Shown here in pieces: positions 49,569 through 55,407 of a DNA stretch of 64,000 bases. This stretch comes from Actinobacteria bacterium IMCC26077 (GTDB taxonomy: Bacteria; Actinomycetota; Actinomycetes; Nanopelagicales; Nanopelagicaceae). Each line of letters begins with the position of its first letter. The first letter of the stretch is position 1. A program made the translations under genes and the position numbers. The notes beneath the pieces are model-generated. The model saw nothing but the letters and a program-made list of their open reading frames with translations, was not told the DNA's origin and made no database searches. The DNA lies in the NCBI GenBank assembly GCA_002284915.1, contig CP015606.1, positions 434,001 through 498,000 of the forward strand, written 5' to 3'.

Positions 49569-49620
49569 ATCTGGCGTGTCAATCGCAGGGGTTGAAGGGA
49601 AAAGAGCCGAGAATATGAGT

Positions 49621-49649
49621 GGCCCCTGGAAGTATCAGTTCCAGGGGCC
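49621..49649. terminator. hairpin terminator after the DUF4236 gene
   Basis: GGCCCCTGGAA / TTCCAGGGGCC, an 11-bp perfect stem with a 7-base loop, about 55 bases past the stop at 49568. It is followed by TTAACTCTT, only mildly T-rich, so termination may be partial or the hairpin may protect the mRNA end. Confidence 0.6.
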
Positions 49650-49725
49650 TTAACTCTTCGCCGGCGCGCATCTCCTTCGGCATTCACCAAGCAATGTGAG
49701 CTGATCCATACATCACATCCCTGGT

Positions 49726-49745
49726 GTAACTAGTCACCTAGTTAC
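49726..49745. repeat. 8-bp inverted repeat GTAACTAG-N4-CTAGTTAC
   Basis: Perfect dyad with 4-base spacer TCAC in the intergenic region. Suitable for a dimeric regulator or a short hairpin; no association with a start codon within 400 bases. Confidence 0.5.
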
Positions 49746-49812
49746 GCGCAATGGGCGCCTTCTACGGCTCGAACCTTACGTTTGCCAACTCCGCGATGAT
49801 CAGTTGCGTTTT

Positions 49813-49846
49813 ACATAAATAACGCTACTTAAGTAGCTATTTATGT
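49813..49846. repeat. 34-base imperfect palindrome
   Basis: Outer arms ACATAAATA / TATTTATGT (9 bp) enclose a perfect 14-base palindrome GCTACTT-AAGTAGC, with a 2-base AC bulge on the left only. It can form a cruciform or a long RNA hairpin. Confidence 0.65.
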
Positions 49847-50033
49847 AGTTGGTATCCGATCCGACCCCTCATTGATTTCCTTTTGTCTACTCTCAATGAA
49901 GTTGGGTAATTTCTACTCCTGCCGATTTCGGCGCACAAGGGGGGTTCCCACACTTTTTTCTCAAGGAATACTTGAGAGTTTTGGGGGCGAGCCCGCTCAT
50001 TTGCTCGATTTTTTACAAAAACCTTGACAACTG

Positions 50034-50061
50034 CCAAATGGTGTGAGAAAGGGGCGATAAT
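50034..50061 (+). promoter_or_regulatory. promoter of the ABC transporter operon
   Basis: TTGACA (50034-50039), 16-base spacer, GATAAT (50056-50061); a shifted reading gives TAATAG with an 18-base spacer. This is the best sigma-70-type promoter in the window and would start transcription near 50068, inside the operator-like site, leaving a leader of about 130 bases. Confidence 0.7.
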
Positions 50062-50079
50062 AGATTTTCTACAATCTAG
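50061..50079. promoter_or_regulatory. candidate operator 1 (transporter promoter)
   Basis: Contains the dyad TAGATT-N6-AATCTA (50061-50078) and the 12-mer TCTACAATCTAG (50068-50079). The same 12-mer occurs in reverse orientation just upstream of gntR (55271-55282), and with one mismatch at 51539-51550. Overlap with the predicted transcription start fits repression. Confidence 0.55.
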
Positions 50080-50200
50080 TGTCACAGTTACATAAACTTA
50101 TGCCAATTGGTAGTTAATTCATTGTTATTTAAAAGTCACTCAATTACCCTCATTAAAAATCTCGAAAGAGATTGCACACCAATCTGGGGGAAAATTGAAA

Positions 50201-51526
50201 ATGAACCTAACTAGTCGCAAAGTAGTTTCCATTGCGGCTGTTGCAGCTCTTGGTCTCAGTCTTATGACTGTGACTACAAGCTCTGCAGCAGACAAGACAT
50301 GGAGCTGTAAGCCGACTAAGGCAAAGCCAGTAAAGATTCGCGTAATCGAATACTTCGCAGGTCCAGCTCGTACTCCACTCCTCAACGCATTTGCTCGTCA
50401 ATTCGAGTCAACCCGTCCAGGAGTAAAAGTAGAAATCATCTCGCCATCACAGGCAGATTCACCAGCAAAGATCACACAACTTCTACAAGCAAAGGCTGTA
50501 GATATCGTTGAGCCAGCTGGTGCCATCATGGGACAAGCTCTTTCAGCGAATCAACTTGCTGACATCTATCCATACTTCACCAAGACCAAAGCATGGTCTG
50601 GTCTCACCGAGTACTCACAGCTCCAAGCTCAGATCAACAAGGGCAAGGGCAAGATGTACATGGTGCCAAACGGCTACTACGTCAAGGCATCTTTCGTTCG
50701 TACTGAGCCTTTCAAGAACGCAGGTGTCGCAATTCCTGTGACATGGACCGATATCCTCAATGCCAAGAAGATCCAAACCGATAAGTCATACGTCTATTCG
50801 ATGCGTGGCGCTCGTGCTTCGTTCACTCAGGCAATCTTCGTCGTCCGTGCCTATAACGCTCCAGATCTAAATGCTGGTGGTTATTACAACAAGGATGGCA
50901 AGTCCATGTTCAACAATCCAAAGTCGAAGGAAGCGCTCGATCTTCTCATGAAGATCTGGAAAGACGTTTCACCACCAGCATCCGTTTCATGGGGCTACCC
51001 AGAGATGGTGCAGGGCTTCGTCGATGGAACTGCTAACTACTTGATTCAAGATAACGAAGTTATCCAGATCGTCGAAGACAAGTACGCACCATTCGACAGC
51101 GGCAAGTGGATCATGGCGCAGATGCCAAAGGGTCCTGGCGGATATTCAGCTCAAGATGTGAGCGGTGGCGGATGGTCAGTTGCACAAGCATCAAACTGCA
51201 AGAACATTGCCTCTGATTTCCTTGCGTTCATCTCTTCGGATCCACAAGCATCAATCTTTGCTCGCGCCTATGGCGTTGGCCCAATCACTAAGACAGCTGC
51301 GAAGGATCCATTCTTCAAGACTGGCGCATGGGCTATCTACGACAAGATTGGTAAGGATCCTAAGGAAATCAAGCTTGATGGAAGCGATGTAGCAAAGCCT
51401 TGCTATGGCGAATTCTTCACTCAGGCTGATAAAGATATGGCGGCGATGTTCGCTGGCAATCTCAAGACCGAGGATGCGCTCAAGCAATGGGCTGCATACT
51501 GGGATGGACCTAAGTGCAAGTCCTAA
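50201..51526 (+). CDS. ABC transporter extracellular solute-binding protein
   Basis: About 441 residues, family 1 type (carbohydrate-like). Signal peptide VVSIAAVAALGLSLMTVTTSSAA with no clear lipobox, then KIRVIEYFAGPARTPLLNAF, FESTRPGVKVEI, VDIVEPAG and the C-terminal pattern ASDFLAFISSDPQASIF. I take the ATG at 50201; TTG at 50195 is also in frame, and GGGGGA lies 10 or 4 bases away respectively. Codon choice is strongly biased to a few codons (AAG, CTC, ATC), as for a highly expressed protein. It is followed by two permease genes but no ATPase gene. Ligand not recognisable. Confidence 0.9.
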   Translation: MNLTSRKVVSIAAVAALGLSLMTVTTSSAADKTWSCKPTKAKPVKIRVIEYFAGPARTPLLNAFARQFESTRPGVKVEIISPSQADSPAKITQLLQAKAVDIVEPAGAIMGQALSANQLADIYPYFTKTKAWSGLTEYSQLQAQINKGKGKMYMVPNGYYVKASFVRTEPFKNAGVAIPVTWTDILNAKKIQTDKSYVYSMRGARASFTQAIFVVRAYNAPDLNAGGYYNKDGKSMFNNPKSKEALDLLMKIWKDVSPPASVSWGYPEMVQGFVDGTANYLIQDNEVIQIVEDKYAPFDSGKWIMAQMPKGPGGYSAQDVSGGGWSVAQASNCKNIASDFLAFISSDPQASIFARAYGVGPITKTAAKDPFFKTGAWAIYDKIGKDPKEIKLDGSDVAKPCYGEFFTQADKDMAAMFAGNLKTEDALKQWAAYWDGPKCKS

Positions 51527-51538
51527 GGGGCTAGCGCT

Positions 51539-51550
51539 TTTACAATCTAG
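51539..51550. promoter_or_regulatory. candidate operator 2 (within transporter operon)
   Basis: TTTACAATCTAG, 11 of 12 matches to the sites at 50068 and 55271, lies 12 bases after the solute-binding protein stop. It may be an auxiliary operator or mark an internal promoter for the permease genes. Confidence 0.4.
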
Positions 51551-51573
51551 TTAAAGTAATACAGATACAGAGT

Positions 51574-51600
51574 CAGTGGCCGGCGAAATGTCGGCCACTG
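51574..51600 (+). terminator. intercistronic hairpin between binding-protein and permease genes
   Basis: CAGTGGCCG / CGGCCACTG, 9-bp perfect stem with a 9-base loop, followed by CTCTCTGTTA with no long T-run. Such hairpins usually stabilise the upstream message or stop most transcripts, so that more binding protein than permease is made. Confidence 0.6.
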
Positions 51601-51657
51601 CTCTCTGTTACAGGACAATAAGTCAGTCAGTGGACATAAAGCGATAGGGGGTTGACC

Positions 51658-52575
51658 ATGAGTAGCACCTTCCGAATACAAGAGAAGCACAGCGGCAAGA
51701 CGCGGAACATCCTCGCTCCACTCTGGTTCCTCTTACCTGCGCTCATTCTGATCTGCATTTTCATCTATTACCCGGTTGTCCGAACTGCCGGACTCTCATT
51801 TCAGAATTTCAAGTTGTATGCACAAGATGAGATTTATTACGCGGGTTTCCAGAATTTCTCGACGATTTTCAACGATCTCCATTTTAAGCGGATTATTGTC
51901 AACTCAATTATTTGGGTAGTGGTCTCACTATTCTTCCAATTCACTATCGGCTTCGTTCTGGCACTTTATCTCAATACGAAATTTAGATTCTCTGGGCTCT
52001 ACCAAGCAATCATCTTTATCCCATGGGCGCTCTCTGGTTTCTTGATGGGGCTAATCTGGAAATGGATATTTGACGACAACCTCGGAATCATGAATACGAT
52101 TCTTGAAGGAATCGGCCTCATAGATAAACCAATTCCATGGCTATCCAATGACAAATGGGCGATGGCAGCGGTCATCATTGCCAATATCTGGTACGGCGTC
52201 ACATTCTTCGTCATTATGATTTTGGCAGCTCTTCAGGGCGTGCCAAAAGAGATTCTCGAAGCAGCTGAACTCGATGGCGCCTCCTCCCGACAACGCCTCT
52301 TTCTGGTGATAGTTCCCTTTATCAAGAGCACCCTTGTGCTGATCATTTTGTTACGCGTTATTTGGATAACTAACTTCCCAGACCTAATTTTCGGTATGAC
52401 TAGCGGCGGACCCAATGAACAGACGCACATTCTCTCTTCATGGTTGGTACAGAAGATCACATACGATCAAGATTGGGGAGCAGGTTCGGCTCTTGGTATG
52501 TTCATTCTGATCATTCTTTTCATCTTCTCCGTCTTTTACCTGCTCGCCGTCAAAATAGAGGACGGTGACAAATAA
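51658..52575 (+). CDS. ABC transporter permease (MalF/UgpA-like)
   Basis: About 305 residues with six helices. LAPLWFLLPALILICIFIYYP is the first; the EAA loop that contacts the ATPase reads EAAELDGASSRQRLFLVIVPF. ATG at 51658 chosen, six bases after AGGGGG; a TTG two codons earlier is in frame. It pairs with the next permease and the binding protein upstream. Confidence 0.92.
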   Translation: MSSTFRIQEKHSGKTRNILAPLWFLLPALILICIFIYYPVVRTAGLSFQNFKLYAQDEIYYAGFQNFSTIFNDLHFKRIIVNSIIWVVVSLFFQFTIGFVLALYLNTKFRFSGLYQAIIFIPWALSGFLMGLIWKWIFDDNLGIMNTILEGIGLIDKPIPWLSNDKWAMAAVIIANIWYGVTFFVIMILAALQGVPKEILEAAELDGASSRQRLFLVIVPFIKSTLVLIILLRVIWITNFPDLIFGMTSGGPNEQTHILSSWLVQKITYDQDWGAGSALGMFILIILFIFSVFYLLAVKIEDGDK

Positions 52576-52576
52576 G

Positions 52577-53401
52577 ATGCTCAAAGGCTTCAGTAAAGGG
52601 ACCAAAATCTCGGTTTTAACGATTTGGTTTCTCTTCACAATCTTCCCGCTCTACTGGATGTTTCTTACCTCGATTCGCCCAGTGCGCGAGGTGACAAAAC
52701 ATTTCTTCTGGCCAAGAAGTAATTCGACGTTAGAGAGTTACCGAGCGCTATTTCGTGACTATGCTTTTGGTACCTACTTGAGAAATAGCTTCATTGTCGC
52801 GGTGGCTGCATCTGCCCTAGTAATTTTCATTGGAATGCTCGGTGCCTATTCCTTGGCTCGCTATCGCTTTCAAGGCAAATCCCAGGTCATGTTGGTCTTT
52901 CTTGTTACTCAGATGATTCCGGGGCTAATCGCGTTAGCGCCACTCTACTTATTACTTTCTCGCCTAAATCTGCTCAACACATTGATTGCACTCGTACTCT
53001 GCTATCTCGGCGGCATGATCCCTTTTGCTACCTTGATGCTTCGAGGGTTCCTGCAACAGATCCCGCCAGAACTAGATGAGGCAGCGCTGATTGATGGCTG
53101 TAATCGGGTATCTGCGCTATTCCGTGTCATCTTCCCCGTCGCGCTTCCGGGGGTAGCAGCAACTTTCATCTTCTCATTCGTCCAGTGCTGGAACGAACTT
53201 TTCCTCGCCATGGTTCTCATAGACTCGGATGCAAATAAAACCTTCCCAGTGGCCGAACGCTCGTTTATTGGGGCCTACTTCATCGAATGGGGCGGACTTG
53301 CCGCATCAGTAATGATTGGCATCATCCCGACAATGATCATGTTTGGTTTGATGTCGAAATTCATGATCAGTGGCCTCTCGGCAGGAATCGTAAAGGGTTA
53401 A
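52577..53401 (+). CDS. ABC transporter permease (MalG/UgpE-like)
   Basis: About 274 residues with six helices and the EAA loop DEAALIDGCNRVSALFRVIFP. I start at the ATG at 52577, just after the stop of the first permease; a GTG at 52565 in the same frame overlaps it and is possible. No ATPase gene follows, so a shared MsmX/UgpC-like ATPase from elsewhere must energise transport. Confidence 0.92.
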   Translation: MLKGFSKGTKISVLTIWFLFTIFPLYWMFLTSIRPVREVTKHFFWPRSNSTLESYRALFRDYAFGTYLRNSFIVAVAASALVIFIGMLGAYSLARYRFQGKSQVMLVFLVTQMIPGLIALAPLYLLLSRLNLLNTLIALVLCYLGGMIPFATLMLRGFLQQIPPELDEAALIDGCNRVSALFRVIFPVALPGVAATFIFSFVQCWNELFLAMVLIDSDANKTFPVAERSFIGAYFIEWGGLAASVMIGIIPTMIMFGLMSKFMISGLSAGIVKG

Positions 53402-53403
53402 TA

Positions 53404-54549
53404 ATGGAATTTGACCTACAAGAATTGAAATCTGAGTGGAACCTTGACCCCGCGTACCACCAGGTTAACCATGGCTCGTTTGGTGCAGTGCCAATTGTAG
53501 TTCAGCAGGTGCACTCTCAGTGGCGCGAGCGAATTCAGCGTAATCCGGTGAAGTTCTTCGCTCGAGAATTAAAGGATGAGGTAGCAAACGCACGCGCTCA
53601 TGTCGCCCGGTTCCTGGGACAAGAAGGTGATCAAATTGCTCTCATTCGGAATACCACCGAGGGCGCGAGCACGGTTATGCGCGGATTTCCGCTTGAATCT
53701 GGAGATGAAGTAATCGTGCTTAATCAAGAGTACGGCGCGGTCACCAAGGCGGTGGCCCGAGCTTGCGACGCTGCTGGAGCCAAGCTTGTTGAGATCAACG
53801 TTGATTACCTTGACACTGATGAACAAGTTATTTTGAAGATTATCGCGGGCATCACGAAGAAAACTCGGATGCTGGTGATTGACCACATTACGTCAGCAAC
53901 AGCGAGAACTTTTCCAATCTATGAATTGAGCAAGGTTTGCAAGGAGAACTCGATTGTTTATGTAGTGGATGCTTCGCATTCTCCGGGAACTATTGACACT
54001 GATTTGGATCGACTCGATGCAGACTTCTGGTTCGGTAATCTCCACAAATGGGTTTCAGCGCCACTAGGCGTTGGTGTATTGCGGGTAGCGCCCCGTTGGC
54101 AAGAGGTGCTTCGGCCACTTATCGTTTCGTGGCGAGATGATGAACCATATCCATTCCCGTGGGACATGTTAGGCACCGTAGATCCAACATCGTGGTTGAG
54201 TGCACCGAGTGCAATCGAATTCTTCTCAAAGATCGGCTGGGAGCGCGTTCGTAAAGCTAATCATCAAAGAATGATGTATGGCAGAGAATTGGTGATGAAG
54301 GAACTTGGCGTCTCTTTCGAGCAAATTCGAGTTGATTTTCTTCCTCTTGGTGTAGTTCCAATACTCAACATGGCTGGTGGGCGGGATGGCTCGGCTGCGG
54401 TACAGGCAAAGATTGCGGAGGAATATAAAGTAGAAGTTCCAATTTCGTTTATTGCGGATAAGTATTATTTGCGAATCTCTGGGATGCTCTACAACACGCC
54501 ACAGGATTACGAAGCGCTCGCTTTAGCTGTGCGAAAGACTTTCAATTAG
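53404..54549 (+). CDS. class V aminotransferase (isopenicillin N epimerase-like)
   Basis: About 381 residues; ATG at 53404 follows the permease stop by two bases. Fold-type I PLP enzyme of the CefD/NifS branch: HQVNHGSFGAVP near the N-terminus, IRNTTEGASTVM, VVDASHSPGTI (Asp and His at the cofactor) and the PLP-lysine in NLHKWVSAPLGVGVL. True reaction unknown; the family includes epimerases, transaminases and desulfurases. It lies in the transporter operon, so it probably acts on the imported compound, suggesting an amino-bearing substrate. The end overlaps gntR by eight bases. Confidence 0.88.
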   Translation: MEFDLQELKSEWNLDPAYHQVNHGSFGAVPIVVQQVHSQWRERIQRNPVKFFARELKDEVANARAHVARFLGQEGDQIALIRNTTEGASTVMRGFPLESGDEVIVLNQEYGAVTKAVARACDAAGAKLVEINVDYLDTDEQVILKIIAGITKKTRMLVIDHITSATARTFPIYELSKVCKENSIVYVVDASHSPGTIDTDLDRLDADFWFGNLHKWVSAPLGVGVLRVAPRWQEVLRPLIVSWRDDEPYPFPWDMLGTVDPTSWLSAPSAIEFFSKIGWERVRKANHQRMMYGRELVMKELGVSFEQIRVDFLPLGVVPILNMAGGRDGSAAVQAKIAEEYKVEVPISFIADKYYLRISGMLYNTPQDYEALALAVRKTFN

Positions 54550-55258
54550 AGGTTGTTCTTACCTTTTCAATGACGCTAGCCACAATATGCTCTTCGAGCA
54601 GTTGCGAGATTTCGTCGGGATCATTTGATAGCAGGGCATCAAGCAGCTTTTGATGTTCGGCAGCTTTATGTGATGTGTCATCCATCGGGCCCATGCGAGC
54701 GAACTTCATCCGAATGCGCGAGAGGATGCTGTTCCAGAGTTGAAGGGTGTGTTCACTGCCACCCACCTGCATGGTTATCAAATGGAATTTGGCATCTGCC
54801 TCTTCGGCCATCTTTGAATTTCCGGTTTCAGCACCAATCCGCATCGCAGTTATCTGATCATTGAGCGATGCTACTGCGCTAGATGAGAATTTTAAGTTTG
54901 TGTTACAGAGAGCGAATTTCTCTAACAGTAGCCGCATTGGAATGAGTACTTCGGCTATCTCATGATTGGAAACTTCGGCAACGAAGACGCCACGATTGGG
55001 GTAATGGAAGAGCAGACCTTCACTCTCGAGCTCCCGGAGCGCTTCGCGAACCGGCCCTGGGCTGCAGGAGAACTGTTTGCAAATCTCCTCTTGTTTTATT
55101 TGGGTTCCAGGAGGAAGCGTTCCAAAAATAATAGATTCTCGGAGAATGTCTACCAACTGATTACGAGTAGGCGATAGCGATCCAAGGTTCAGGCTAGGCG
55201 CGCTTTTTTTAACGTTTATAGCCCGCTCCTTTCGCTCCTCATGAAGTCTAACTAGCAA
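54542..55258 (-). CDS. GntR-family transcriptional regulator (FCD domain)
   Basis: About 238 residues from a TTG start, the only plausible start codon upstream of the helix-turn-helix. The winged helix (about 28-95) has NQLVDILRESIIFGTLPPGTQ and the SPGPVREALRELESEGLL recognition region; residues 100-235 form a helical FCD ligand domain with MRLLLEKFAL, DAKFHLITMQVG and EHQKLLDALLS. It is convergent with the transporter operon and divergent from the AceE-like gene, hence a candidate local regulator of both. An operator-like 12-mer is 13 bases before its start. Confidence 0.9.
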   Translation of the reverse strand: MLVRLHEERKERAINVKKSAPSLNLGSLSPTRNQLVDILRESIIFGTLPPGTQIKQEEICKQFSCSPGPVREALRELESEGLLFHYPNRGVFVAEVSNHEIAEVLIPMRLLLEKFALCNTNLKFSSSAVASLNDQITAMRIGAETGNSKMAEEADAKFHLITMQVGGSEHTLQLWNSILSRIRMKFARMGPMDDTSHKAAEHQKLLDALLSNDPDEISQLLEEHIVASVIEKVRTTSN

Positions 55259-55270
55259 GGTACCGCTTCG

Positions 55271-55282
55271 CTAGATTGTAGA
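55271..55282. promoter_or_regulatory. candidate operator 3 (upstream of gntR)
   Basis: CTAGATTGTAGA is the exact reverse complement of the 12-mer at 50068-50079. The sequence continues so that TAGATTG occurs twice in tandem (55272-55285). Its position 13-24 bases before the gntR start fits autoregulation. Confidence 0.55.
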
Positions 55283-55313
55283 TTGTTGCAAAAAGATAAA
55301 GCGTGAAAATATG

Positions 55314-55343
55314 TTGGATTGCGGCCTTTATGGGGGCTACGCT
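55314..55343 (+). promoter_or_regulatory. promoter of the AceE-like gene
   Basis: TTGGAT (55314-55319), 18-base spacer, TACGCT (55338-55343). Just downstream is a small dyad CGGCTAAAGCCG (55344-55355) that could be a regulator site. Moderate match only. Confidence 0.4.
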
Positions 55344-55407
55344 CGGCTAAAGCCGGTCATTTCTTTGAGGTGGCGGCGATGGTATTTCATTAATGACAGG
55401 GGAGTAG

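Larger units (their letters stand above)
49569..50200. other. 632-base intergenic region with several inverted repeats
   Basis: No convincing gene on either strand. It holds a strong hairpin at 49621-49649, an 8-bp dyad at 49726-49745, a larger palindrome at 49813-49846, a promoter at 50034-50061 and an operator-like site at 50061-50079, then a 120-base AT-rich leader before the solute-binding protein gene. It is the longest gene-free stretch in an otherwise densely packed window. Short minus-strand frames here lack start sites and motifs. Confidence 0.75.

Noticed and set aside
49445-49690. 81-codon minus-strand gene across the 49621 hairpin
   Set aside because: It covers a strong terminator-like hairpin and the end of the DUF4236 gene, with no ribosome site or recognisable motif.
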